The notes below the pieces were generated by a model, which saw only the letters and a program-made list of their open reading frames with translations, was not told the origin of the DNA and did not search any database. A DNA stretch of 64,000 nt. Source: GCA-2687025 sp964473525 (GTDB lineage: Bacteria > Poribacteria > WGA-4E > GCA-2687025). The position numbers and the translations under genes are program-made. Each line of letters starts with the position of its first letter. Position 1 is the stretch's first letter. This document shows, in pieces, positions 17,630 through 25,702 of this stretch. The DNA lies in NCBI GenBank assembly GCA_964473525.1, contig CAYYPK010000026.1:1-64000 (forward strand), given 5' to 3'.

Positions 17630-18670
17630 ATGTGGTCCGATCTATCGAACATCTACCGACGGAGCGACGCCGAGTCGCGCTCAATCACCGCCGAAAACAC
17701 CACGGGAGCGGTCGGCGCCAGCGCGATGGCTGACCCCAAGGGCGAGGGAGCCGCGCGCGAACTGGGCGTAGGATGGAAGGTGCGGCCCTGCATCACGCTG
17801 AAGGCCGGTGAGACGACAACGCTCATGGACAACGAGGGTCCGGGCGTCATCCGGCACATGTGGTTCACGTTCAGCGAGAAGTTCTACCGGGACGTCATCA
17901 TCCGCATCTACTGGGATGGCGACGACACGCCGTCCGTCGAGTCGCCGCTGGGCGACTTCCTCTGCAACTCGTGGAACAGCCGACAGAACGTGCTCGCGTT
18001 GCCGATCAACGTGAACCCGTCCGGCGGGATGAACATCTATTTCCCGATGCCCTTCCAGAGGCACGCTCGCATCACCGTCGAGAACGACTCGCCGGCAGAC
18101 CTCGGCGGCTTCTTCTACACCATCAACTACACGCTGGAAGCCGTACCCGAGGACGCGCTCTACTTCCACGCGCAGTGGCGCCGCACGAACCCGACCCCCT
18201 ACGCCGAAGAGTACCTCATGGCGGACGGGATCGAGGGTCAGGGCCAGTACGTCGGCACGTTCATGTCCTGGCAGCAGAACAGCGCTGGCTGGTGGGGCGA
18301 GGGCGAGATCAAGATGTGGCTCGACGACGATGGCGAGTTTCCCACGATCTGCGGCACCGGCACCGAGGACTACTTCGGGGGAGCGTGGTGCTTCGGCGAC
18401 GACTTCACCGCGCCGTACCTTGGGTTCCTTCAGGTGCGCGGCAAGTCCGGTGACGTCGGCACGCGGATGACGCTCTACCGCTTCCACGTCAACGACCCGG
18501 TCTATTTCAAGAAGAACCTGCGCGTCCAGATGCAGGCGCTAGGGTGGCGTGGTGAAGGCCGGTATCTGGCGTTGCAGGACGACATCGCCTCGGTCGTCTA
18601 CTGGTATCAGACGCTACCGCACGCTCCGCTGCCTGCCGTCCCAGAGCGCAACCTGCGCGAGATCATCTAG
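17630..18670 (+). CDS. DUF2961 (GH172-type) glycoside hydrolase-like protein
   Basis: The 346-residue protein matches the DUF2961 family: residues near the start D-N-E-G-P-G-V-I-R-H-M-W, then I-Y-W-D-G-D-D-T-P-S-V-E-S-P-L-G-D-F, and G-T-G-T-E-D-Y-F-G-G-A-W. The family includes glycosidases acting on fructofuranosyl or D-arabinofuranosyl units (GH172). E in G-E-G-E-I-K and E in G-T-E-D-Y-F are candidate catalytic residues by comparison, about 20 residues apart. There is no clear signal peptide, so it may be cytoplasmic. It is convergent with a Gfo/Idh gene across a hairpin at 18698. The substrate is unknown. Confidence 0.85.
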   Translation: MWSDLSNIYRRSDAESRSITAENTTGAVGASAMADPKGEGAARELGVGWKVRPCITLKAGETTTLMDNEGPGVIRHMWFTFSEKFYRDVIIRIYWDGDDTPSVESPLGDFLCNSWNSRQNVLALPINVNPSGGMNIYFPMPFQRHARITVENDSPADLGGFFYTINYTLEAVPEDALYFHAQWRRTNPTPYAEEYLMADGIEGQGQYVGTFMSWQQNSAGWWGEGEIKMWLDDDGEFPTICGTGTEDYFGGAWCFGDDFTAPYLGFLQVRGKSGDVGTRMTLYRFHVNDPVYFKKNLRVQMQALGWRGEGRYLALQDDIASVVYWYQTLPHAPLPAVPERNLREII

Positions 18671-18697
18671 GGCGCCGAGACACCTCGCCGTTCGTAG

Positions 18698-18737
18698 ACG
18701 ACCCCGGTTCGGAGCGATGCTCTCGCCGGGGTCGTTT
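18698..18737 (+). terminator. Intrinsic terminator hairpin after the DUF2961 gene
   Basis: Perfect 10-base arms (acgaccccgg at 18698-18707 and ccggggtcgt at 18726-18735) flank an 18-base loop that itself contains gagc ... gctc, giving a nested stem. A short ttt follows. It lies 27 bases after the plus-strand stop and 23 before the end of the converging gene. On the minus strand no T-run follows, so it fits the plus gene better. Confidence 0.65.
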
Positions 18738-18760
18738 GCCGTACGCTAACGCCCAGCTGC

Positions 18761-19816
18761 CTACCAGTTGTCTCGCGAGACGCGCAGGCCGCGGTTCTGC
18801 ATGGGGAAGTCGACTCGAGCGCCTCCGAGCCGCGCCGACTCTACGACGCCGAAGATGATCTCCTGGCTCCGGCGCGCCAGCTCGATGTTCCCCTGCGTAT
18901 CACCGTCGGAGTCGAGGGCCTCGGCAAGATCGGTCAGGAGATTCACGGTCGCGCTCTCGTCGGGAACGTGCGGGAACTCCCGATCCTCGAGGATGCCCCA
19001 CGGCTCCGTCTTCTCGCGCCACTGGCAGGCGTTGTAGTCGTCGAGGGTACGCAGCTTGCCGCGCGTGCCGGTCACTTCGAATTCGTAGCCGGCGGCGGAC
19101 GTCCAATACGCCCGAACGCCGTTCTCGAAGGTCACGAACCCCATCTCGATGCCGGGGTCGGTCGTCAGGTGCGTACCGTCCCACGCGCTGTCGTCGACCA
19201 GAATAGAGCCCTGGACAGATCGCACCGGCGAATCTCCCGCCATATTCAGGAAGACGTCGGCGGTGTGCGTGTGCCACCACTGCGCCGAACCCGTCCCGCA
19301 GTACGCGACGACGCACTGCACGTCGCCAAGGTCGCCGGCGTCCACGATGGCGCGCATACGACGGAACAGCGGCGAGTACCGACGGTTCGTGCCGTAGTTG
19401 AACTTCACGGCGTTCGCCCGCACGGCGGCGACCATCGTGTCCGCCTCGCTGGGTGAGCAGCAGAGCGGCTTCTCGCAGTAGATCGCGCGGACGCCGTTCT
19501 CAGCCGCGTATACTGTCATCTCGCAGTGTGTAGCGGGCCGGGTGGCGATGCACACGATGTCGGGCCGCTCGCGCTGGATCATCTCCTCGTAGTCGGCGTA
19601 GGCCGTCGGCGCCCCGTACCGAGCGCGGATACTCTCGGCCTTGTCGGCGTCGATGTCGGACACGGCGACGAGCTCCGTGCGGTCGCACACCACGACCCCA
19701 GCGGCGTGCGCCCAGGGCAGCGTCGGCGTCCGGTGAGGGTGGCCGCGTATCTCGTCGTCGATGGTGGCTCCCATGCGTCCGCAGCCTATGAGACACGTCC
19801 GATATGTGCGTGGCAT
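18761..19816 (-). CDS. Gfo/Idh/MocA family oxidoreductase
   Basis: The 351-residue protein has a Rossmann nucleotide-binding start (C-L-I-G-C-G-R-M-G-A) and the family-defining E-K-P in Y-C-E-K-P-L. Members oxidise or reduce sugars, inositols or biliverdin using NAD(P). It is longest in similarity to dehydrogenases in sugar catabolism; the substrate is not apparent. The active-site region has Y-G-T-N-R-R-Y-S-P and T-H-T-A-D-V-F-L-N-M. A gggaga site precedes ATG 19816. It converges on the DUF2961 gene; a second Gfo/Idh gene lies at 32582. Confidence 0.9.
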   Translation of the reverse strand: MPRTYRTCLIGCGRMGATIDDEIRGHPHRTPTLPWAHAAGVVVCDRTELVAVSDIDADKAESIRARYGAPTAYADYEEMIQRERPDIVCIATRPATHCEMTVYAAENGVRAIYCEKPLCCSPSEADTMVAAVRANAVKFNYGTNRRYSPLFRRMRAIVDAGDLGDVQCVVAYCGTGSAQWWHTHTADVFLNMAGDSPVRSVQGSILVDDSAWDGTHLTTDPGIEMGFVTFENGVRAYWTSAAGYEFEVTGTRGKLRTLDDYNACQWREKTEPWGILEDREFPHVPDESATVNLLTDLAEALDSDGDTQGNIELARRSQEIIFGVVESARLGGARVDFPMQNRGLRVSRDNW

Positions 19817-19966
19817 GCGCTCTCCCTGTCCGACGGTTGGTGGCCTTCGACGAGCATCGTAGCGCGGCCGGACTGTCGGGGCATGGGCCGGACAGCGTCA
19901 CCCCTGGTTGGCCATGGCGTACACTTAGGCGCCGGTAGCGGGCGGCAGGTCGAGCAAGGCGTCGCG

Positions 19967-19996
19967 TTGACCCTCCGAGGCGGCGTTGAGTAAGAT
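19967..19996 (+). promoter_or_regulatory. Candidate sigma-70 promoter of the map-mqnE-mqnC operon
   Basis: TTGACC (19967-19972) and TAAGAT (19991-19996) are 18 bases apart and lie 55 bases upstream of the map start. Both hexamers are close to consensus in a very GC-rich context, and the map gene has no same-strand neighbour immediately upstream. Confidence 0.5.
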
Positions 19997-20050
19997 TGCA
20001 GCGTCGCGCCGGCTTCCGCCAGGTCTACATTCTCACGGGATGGGTTCCGC

Positions 20051-20815
20051 ATGATCACCGTCAAATCGCCCGCCGACATCAAGCGCATGCGGCAGAGCGG
20101 CCGCATCGCCGCGGACGTGCTGATGGCGCTCGAGGACCGCGTCCGGCCAGGCGTCACCACCGCGGAACTCGACCGCGTGGCGTACGACCTGATCACGAAG
20201 GCTGGCGGCGAGCCGTCGTTCCTCGGTTACGGTGGCTTCCCAGCGTCCATCTGCTCATCGGTGAACGAGCAGGTCGTCCACGGGATTCCGTCGGACGAGT
20301 GCGTCCTCACCGATGGCGACATCGTCAGCGTTGACGTGGGCGTGTTCTACAAGGGCTTCCACGGCGACAACGCCCGCACCTATCCCGTCGGCCCCATCGC
20401 GCCCGATGTCGCGGAGCTGATGAAGGTCACCCGCGAGTCTCTGACGCTGGGACTGGCGCAGGTGAAGGCAGGCGCGCGGCTGGGCGCGATGTCGCACGCG
20501 GTGCAGTCTCACGCAGAGGCGCACGGATACGGCGTGGTGACGCAATTCGCCGGTCACGGCATTGGGAAGAAGCTGCACGAGGAACCCAGTGTGCCGAACT
20601 ACGGCCGACCTTCCGACGGGCCGGAGCTGCGCGCCGGCATGGCGCTGGCCATTGAGCCGATGGTGAATGCCGGCACCCACCGCGTCCGCACGTTGGACGA
20701 CGCGTGGACCGTGGTGACGGCAGACGGGAAGCCGTCCGCGCACTACGAACACACCGTCATCGTCCTCTCCGACGGCATCGAGATCATGACGAACTGGGAC
20801 GCCGAGACGGCCTAG
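20051..20815 (+). CDS. map: Methionine aminopeptidase, type I
   Basis: This 254-residue enzyme removes the N-terminal methionine from new proteins. All metal ligands are visible: D in D-I-V-S-V-D-V-G, D in G-D-N-A-R-T, H in F-A-G-H-G-I-G, E in A-I-E-P-M and E in Y-E-H-T-V. The substrate-side histidine is in V-V-H-G-I-P. No type II insertion is present. It begins a run in which mqnE follows by 24 bases and mqnC by a further 38, so it probably shares their transcript. It does not belong to the usual secY-map neighbourhood. Confidence 0.96.
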   Translation: MITVKSPADIKRMRQSGRIAADVLMALEDRVRPGVTTAELDRVAYDLITKAGGEPSFLGYGGFPASICSSVNEQVVHGIPSDECVLTDGDIVSVDVGVFYKGFHGDNARTYPVGPIAPDVAELMKVTRESLTLGLAQVKAGARLGAMSHAVQSHAEAHGYGVVTQFAGHGIGKKLHEEPSVPNYGRPSDGPELRAGMALAIEPMVNAGTHRVRTLDDAWTVVTADGKPSAHYEHTVIVLSDGIEIMTNWDAETA

Positions 20816-20839
20816 CTCCCTCGACCGCAAGGACGCGCC

Positions 20840-21928
20840 TTGATACCCATACGCGACGAACGCCTACTGCCTCTACACGACAAGGTGATGGACGGCGCGC
20901 GCCTGTCGTGGGACGACGGCCTCCTACTCTACGACACCCACGACCTGAACGGCGTGGGGTGCCTCGCCAACATCGTCCGCGAGCGCAAGAACGGCAACAA
21001 GGCGTACTGGGTGCGGAACCAGCACCTGAACTATACGAACGTCTGCAACAAGTTCTGCCGCTTCTGCTCCTTCTACGCCAAGAAGGACGGGCCCGTCGCG
21101 TATACACTCAGCATGGAGGAAGTCGAGGAGCGCGTGCGCGTCCACCTCGACATCCCGATTACCGAGATACACATCGTCGGCGGCATCCACCCGCGCCTGC
21201 CGTATTCGTACTACATCGATCTTCTCCAGACGGTACGTGGTGTGCGCCCGGACGCCCATATCAAGGCGTTCACGATGATCGAACTGCAGCAGATACAGCT
21301 GGTTGCAGGCAAGCCGATGGACGAGGTGCTCGCGGACCTGCGCGATGCAGGCCTCGGGTCGCTGCCCGGAGGCGGCGTCGAGGTGTTGAGCGACCGCCTG
21401 CACATGGAGCTGTTCGACCGCAAGCTCGACGGCGACGAGTGGCTCGACACGGCGCGCGCCGCGCACCGTGCTGGCTTCCGCTCGAACGTGACGATGCTCT
21501 ATGGGCACCTGGAGCGGCGCGAGGAACGCGTTGAGCACATGGTGAAGATCCGCGAGCTACAGGACGAAACGGGCGGGTTCCTGACGTTCATCCCGCTGTC
21601 GTTCCACCCAGAGAGCACGGATTTGGATCACCTGCCCCCGCCCACGGGTCAGGACGACCTGCGCAACATCGCGGTAGGCCGGCTGATGTTGGACAACGTG
21701 GACCACGTCAAGAGTTTCTGGATCATGAACACCGCGCCCGTCACGCAGGTGGCGTTGTGGTACGGAGCCGACGACACCGATGGGACGATCCAGGAATACG
21801 AGATCACCCGAGACGCGGAGACGGACACGCGACAGGCGCTAACGCGCACGCAACTCGTGGACATGATCGCCGAGGCGGGGCGTGATCCCGTGGAACGCGA
21901 CACGCTCTACAACGTGATAGCGGCGTAG
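20840..21928 (+). CDS. mqnE: Aminofutalosine synthase (menaquinone biosynthesis)
   Basis: The 362-residue radical-SAM protein has the C-x3-C-x2-C iron-sulfur site C-N-K-F-C-R-F-C preceded by Q-H-L-N-Y-T-N-V, and L-P-G-G-G-V-E-V-L and I-P-L-S-F-H-P downstream. MqnE joins 3-[(1-carboxyvinyl)oxy]benzoate to SAM-derived adenosine to form aminofutalosine in the futalosine route. A TTG start at 20840 (aagga upstream) gives the typical N-terminus D-K-V-M-D-G-A-R-L-S-W-D-D-G; an ATG at 20888 would lose it. It is followed by mqnC; mqnA, mqnB and mqnD are not in the window. Confidence 0.93.
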   Translation: MIPIRDERLLPLHDKVMDGARLSWDDGLLLYDTHDLNGVGCLANIVRERKNGNKAYWVRNQHLNYTNVCNKFCRFCSFYAKKDGPVAYTLSMEEVEERVRVHLDIPITEIHIVGGIHPRLPYSYYIDLLQTVRGVRPDAHIKAFTMIELQQIQLVAGKPMDEVLADLRDAGLGSLPGGGVEVLSDRLHMELFDRKLDGDEWLDTARAAHRAGFRSNVTMLYGHLERREERVEHMVKIRELQDETGGFLTFIPLSFHPESTDLDHLPPPTGQDDLRNIAVGRLMLDNVDHVKSFWIMNTAPVTQVALWYGADDTDGTIQEYEITRDAETDTRQALTRTQLVDMIAEAGRDPVERDTLYNVIAA

Positions 21929-21966
21929 GGCGAGCATCGTAGCGGACATGTGGGGGACTGGCGGAA

Positions 21967-23106
21967 ATGGCACGCGAGATGGATATCGTCGCGTCGAAGG
22001 TCTATGCGGGCGAGCGCCTGACGTTCGACGACGCCGCGACGCTGTGGGACTGCCCCGACTTGCCGCTACTGGGACACCTCGCCCAGCACGTCCGGTTCCA
22101 GAAGCACCCCGACCGCGTGGTCACGTTCATTGTCTCTCGCAACATCAACTACACAAACGTCTGCTGGGTGCAGTGCAAGTTCTGCGCGTTCTACCGCCTG
22201 CCCAAGGCGGACGACGCCTACGTCCTCCCTCACGACGAGATTCACGCGAAGATCCAGGCGCTCGTGGACGTTGGCGGCTACGAAATCCTCATACAGGGCG
22301 GGCTGAACCCCAAGCTGAAGATCGACTACTACGAGGGCCTGTTCGGCGAGATACGCGCGCGGTTCCCGAGCGTGCACATCCACGGGCTGTCCGTGTCCGA
22401 GGTGCTGTACATCGCGAAGCTGTCGAAGCTGTCCCTCGAAGCGACGCTCCTGCGCCTTCGGGAAGCGGGAATGGCGACGATCCCGGGCGCGGGCGGGGAG
22501 ATACTGGACGACGAGGCACGGGACATCATCGCCCCCTACAAGGACTCCACGGAGGAGTGGCTGCACGTCATGCGCGTCGCCCATGGGCTTGGGATGAGAT
22601 CCACGGCGACGATGATGTACGGGCACGTCGAGAGCATCGAACACCGCATCAAACACCTGATCCGCGTGCGTGAGTTGCAGGACGAGACGGGCGGATTCAC
22701 GGCGTTCGCCGCCTGGAACTTCCAGCCCGGCGGCACGGACCTCCAGATTGAGAAGAAGGCCAGCGGTCTGGAGCACCTGAAGATGATGGCGCTATGCCGC
22801 CTCATGCTCGACAACGTCGACGGTCTCCAGGCGTCGTGGGTGACGCAGGGAGCTAAGATCGCGCAGGCGTCGCTGGAGTTCGGCGTGAACGACTTCGGAC
22901 AGACGATGATGGAGGAGAACGTCGTCAGCGCCGCTGGCACGTCCCATTTCGTGAACGCGCCGGAGATATGTCGCCTCATACGCAACGCCGGGTACACGCC
23001 GCGTCTGCGGAATGCCTACTACGACGACATGGGCGACCCGGACGACCTGCCTACGCCCGTGGGCATCGCCCGCGGCCTCCCGCTGGTAGGGTCGGCGGAT
23101 GGGTGA
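21967..23106 (+). CDS. mqnC: Cyclic dehypoxanthinyl futalosine synthase (menaquinone biosynthesis)
   Basis: The 379-residue radical-SAM enzyme carries C-W-V-Q-C-K-F-C (C-x3-C-x2-C), preceded by S-R-N-I-N-Y-T-N-V, and has G-A-G-G-E-I-L, I-Q-G-G-L-N-P and W-N-F-Q-P-G-G-T. MqnC cyclises dehypoxanthine futalosine. It is paralogous to MqnE just upstream, as expected, and the order mqnE-mqnC is common in futalosine organisms. The end overlaps the start of the M20 amidohydrolase gene by 8 bases, indicating coupled translation. Confidence 0.94.
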   Translation: MAREMDIVASKVYAGERLTFDDAATLWDCPDLPLLGHLAQHVRFQKHPDRVVTFIVSRNINYTNVCWVQCKFCAFYRLPKADDAYVLPHDEIHAKIQALVDVGGYEILIQGGLNPKLKIDYYEGLFGEIRARFPSVHIHGLSVSEVLYIAKLSKLSLEATLLRLREAGMATIPGAGGEILDDEARDIIAPYKDSTEEWLHVMRVAHGLGMRSTATMMYGHVESIEHRIKHLIRVRELQDETGGFTAFAAWNFQPGGTDLQIEKKASGLEHLKMMALCRLMLDNVDGLQASWVTQGAKIAQASLEFGVNDFGQTMMEENVVSAAGTSHFVNAPEICRLIRNAGYTPRLRNAYYDDMGDPDDLPTPVGIARGLPLVGSADG

Positions 23107-24298
23107 GGCGCGACACGACATTCTTGCGTTACGCGCCGAGGCCGAGGATCTCCAGGCGGAGACGGTCGCCGTGCGACGGGACATCCATGCGCACCCCGAG
23201 GTCGGCTTCGAAGAAACGCGCACTGCGGGGATCGTCGCCGACAAGATGAGCGCTCTCGGTCTGGAAGTGCAGACAGAGGTGGGGCGAACCGGCGTCGTCG
23301 GCCTGCTGCGCGGCGCGATGGGCGGCCCCACTGCGATGGTGCGCGCGGACATGGACGCCCTGCCGATGGAGGAGCTCTCCGACGCGCCGTACGCGTCTAA
23401 GACGCCGGGCGCCATGCACGCCTGCGGTCACGACGGACACACCGCCATCGGCCTGACGGTGGCGAAGCTGCTCGCATCTCGCGTCGACACGTTGCGCGGC
23501 TCCGTGAAGTTCGTGTTCCAACCGGCGGAGGAGACCCTAGGCGGCGCCCAGGCCATGATCGGCGACGGCGTCCTCGACGACCCCGCGGTCGACCGCGCGT
23601 TCGGGTTGCACCTCTGGACCGGCTCTCCGGTGGGCACGATGTCGACGAAGGCTGGCCCGCTGATGGCCGGCGCGGACTCGCTGGACATCATCGTCCGGGG
23701 AACGGGCGGTCACGCCGCGATGCCGCACCACACCGTAGATAGCATCGTCGTGGCGGCCCACATCGTGACAGCTCTGCAGACCGTCGTGAGCCGGAACGTG
23801 AGCCCGCTAGACGCCGCAGTGGTGAGTCTTGGGCAGATAGACGGCGGCACGGCCGCGAACGTCATTCCGCAGAGCGTGGCCCTACGTGGCAGCATCCGCA
23901 CGTTCCACGCGGACGTGCGCATCGAGGTCGTCAAGCGCGTGCGCGATATCGCTCAAGGGGTCGCGCAGTCGTTCGGCGCGGACGCCGATGTCACCGTGAC
24001 GCCTGTCTGCGACCCCACTGTCAACGACGGCGATGCCACGGCAGCGGTGCTGGACGCGGCGGCGGCGTTGCTCGGGCCGTCCGCGGTTCTGCCTACCTCG
24101 GGCGTCATGGGTTCCGAGGACATGTCGTTCTACCTCAGCCGCGTGCCTGGATGCTTCTTCTTCGTTGGCGCCGAGCCCGCGAGTGGGCCGACGCACTCGC
24201 ACCACAGCCCGTACTTCGACTTCAATGAGGACGCCATGCCCGTCGGCGCCGCCGTGATGGCGGGATCCGTGCTGAGGTACCTGGACGGCCAGGCATGA
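23099..24298 (+). CDS. M20 family amidohydrolase (N-acyl amino acid hydrolase-like)
   Basis: The 399-residue enzyme has the M20D metal-site motif H-A-C-G-H-D-G-H-T, the E-E pair in P-A-E-E-T-L-G-G, the dimer-side histidine strand G-T-G-G-H-A-A-M-P-H-H and M-G-S-E-D-M-S-F-Y. It resembles hippurate/IAA-amino acid hydrolases that release an amino acid from its acyl or aryl group. The start ATG overlaps the mqnC stop. The next gene overlaps its stop by ATGA, so the three genes appear co-translated. Whether it serves menaquinone synthesis is not known. Confidence 0.9.
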   Translation: MGEARHDILALRAEAEDLQAETVAVRRDIHAHPEVGFEETRTAGIVADKMSALGLEVQTEVGRTGVVGLLRGAMGGPTAMVRADMDALPMEELSDAPYASKTPGAMHACGHDGHTAIGLTVAKLLASRVDTLRGSVKFVFQPAEETLGGAQAMIGDGVLDDPAVDRAFGLHLWTGSPVGTMSTKAGPLMAGADSLDIIVRGTGGHAAMPHHTVDSIVVAAHIVTALQTVVSRNVSPLDAAVVSLGQIDGGTAANVIPQSVALRGSIRTFHADVRIEVVKRVRDIAQGVAQSFGADADVTVTPVCDPTVNDGDATAAVLDAAAALLGPSAVLPTSGVMGSEDMSFYLSRVPGCFFFVGAEPASGPTHSHHSPYFDFNEDAMPVGAAVMAGSVLRYLDGQA

Positions 24299-25119
24299 GC
24301 CGCGCGTTCTGCCTCGTCCTGGCTGAGATGACGGCGGGAGGCTTCGCCACCCTCATCTTCGTGCCTCCGCACATCCTGGGTCCGAGCTTCTTTCGGTTCA
24401 TGGGTCTGCTCTACTCGGCATGCCTCGTGGGCGTGCTGTATCTGTTGGCGCGCGTGCTGCCCGGAGCGGTACCCACCCCCGTCCTCGTCGCGTTCGCGAC
24501 CCCCGTAGCGGCGTACGCGGCGGTTGCCTGGACACGCCGGGCGGGGCTCGCCTACCTCCTGACCTGGCTGTCGCTGCCCGCCGCCGTGCTGTTCGTAGGC
24601 CACCTGGCGGTCGCCGGAGCAGAGCTCTCCGCCGCAGGCCAGCCCGTCGCAGCCGCCAGCGCTGTTGCTGGGAACGCTGGCGTCGGAAGCGTTGGCATCG
24701 TGGCAAGCTATGTCATTTCAGCGCTGCTGACGGGCTCGGCGATGACGGCGATGCTGTTCGGTCATTGGTATCTCACGACGCCCAACCTGCCCGTGCGCTA
24801 TCTGCGCCGGCTGAATGGCGCGGTGATCGTCGGGTTGGCGCTGGTGGCCATCCGGGCGGTTGCGACGTGGGCGCTACTGCGCGCGGGAGTCGGGGATCCG
24901 ACCGTTCTGGCCACGCCCCTACTCGGCGAGGTGTATCTGCTCGCGCGCGTGCTGTTCGGCATCGTCGCGGCCGGCGTCTGCGTCGGTCTGACGTGGTACT
25001 GCCTGCGGGAGGACTCGACCCAGGCCGCGACGGGCTTCCTGTACCTCGTCGTGTGCTTCACGGTGATGGGTGAATTCATCAGCCACGTCCTCATGCCGCA
25101 ACTGCGGTTGCCGCTCTAG
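24295..25119 (+). CDS. Polytopic membrane protein of unknown function
   Basis: The 274-residue protein has about seven or eight membrane spans (T-A-G-G-F-A-T-L-I-F-V near the start, L-L-Y-S-A-C-L-V-G-V-L-Y-L-L, and so on) with polar motifs in F-G-H-W-Y-L-T-T-P and V-M-G-E-F-I-S-H near the C-terminal part. The histidines in membrane-embedded motifs could bind haem or quinone, but no family is recognised. Its ATG overlaps the stop of the M20 gene by ATGA, which ties it to the mqn operon. Confidence 0.75.
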   Translation: MSRAFCLVLAEMTAGGFATLIFVPPHILGPSFFRFMGLLYSACLVGVLYLLARVLPGAVPTPVLVAFATPVAAYAAVAWTRRAGLAYLLTWLSLPAAVLFVGHLAVAGAELSAAGQPVAAASAVAGNAGVGSVGIVASYVISALLTGSAMTAMLFGHWYLTTPNLPVRYLRRLNGAVIVGLALVAIRAVATWALLRAGVGDPTVLATPLLGEVYLLARVLFGIVAAGVCVGLTWYCLREDSTQAATGFLYLVVCFTVMGEFISHVLMPQLRLPL

Positions 25120-25173
25120 GGGGCATGTGCGATACTTCAGGCGGCTTTCCGGCGGCTATTGGGAACTGCTCCG

Positions 25174-25626
25174 ATGAAGATTCTGTTTGAGAAGATCAAG
25201 GTGCGGACGACGGAGCGGTTCGAGCTCCAGGACATCACGGGCAAGGTCATGGAGGCGCTGAAGGCCGCCAACATACGGGATGGCTTCATCAACCTCGCCT
25301 CGCTGCACACGACGACGAGTATCTTCCTTAACGAGTTCCAGAGCGCCCTGCTCGACGACATCCGACACATGCTCGAGCGCGTCGTCGACGAGACGGAGTG
25401 GTACAAGCACAACTCCGCCGAGTTCTCGGACTGCGAGCGCAAGAACGCGACTTCGCACCTGCGCGGCCTCTTGCTGGGAACCGGGACGCTGTCGCTCCAG
25501 GTTTCGAAAGGCAAGCTCGTCCTCGGGCAGTTCCAGAGCATCATCTTCGCGGAACTGGACGGGCCTCGCGAGCGAGGACTACAGATCCAACTCATCGGGA
25601 ACACGGACGCGCCAGCGTCCTCGTAG
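25174..25626 (+). CDS. yjbQ: YjbQ family protein (UPF0047, thiamin phosphate synthase-like)
   Basis: The 150-residue protein has the family motifs S-L-H-T-T-T-S-I-F-L-N-E, N-S-A-E-F, S-H-L-R-G-L-L-L-G and Q-F-Q-S-I-I-F-A-E-L-D-G-P-R-E-R. The fold is a small beta-barrel-type trimer. A secondary thiamin-phosphate synthase activity has been reported for members, but the true role is unclear. The start is set at ATG 25174, giving M-K-I-L-F-E-K; a TTG at 25159 would add five residues. It ends the mqn-side gene run and converges on the LamG gene. Confidence 0.9.
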   Translation: MKILFEKIKVRTTERFELQDITGKVMEALKAANIRDGFINLASLHTTTSIFLNEFQSALLDDIRHMLERVVDETEWYKHNSAEFSDCERKNATSHLRGLLLGTGTLSLQVSKGKLVLGQFQSIIFAELDGPRERGLQIQLIGNTDAPASS

Positions 25627-25702
25627 CTCTACGCCGCGCGCCAGCCGCGATCTGCCCATTGCCGGCGCCCTCGCACGCGTGACGCGTAGCCCTGACAGCA
25701 CA

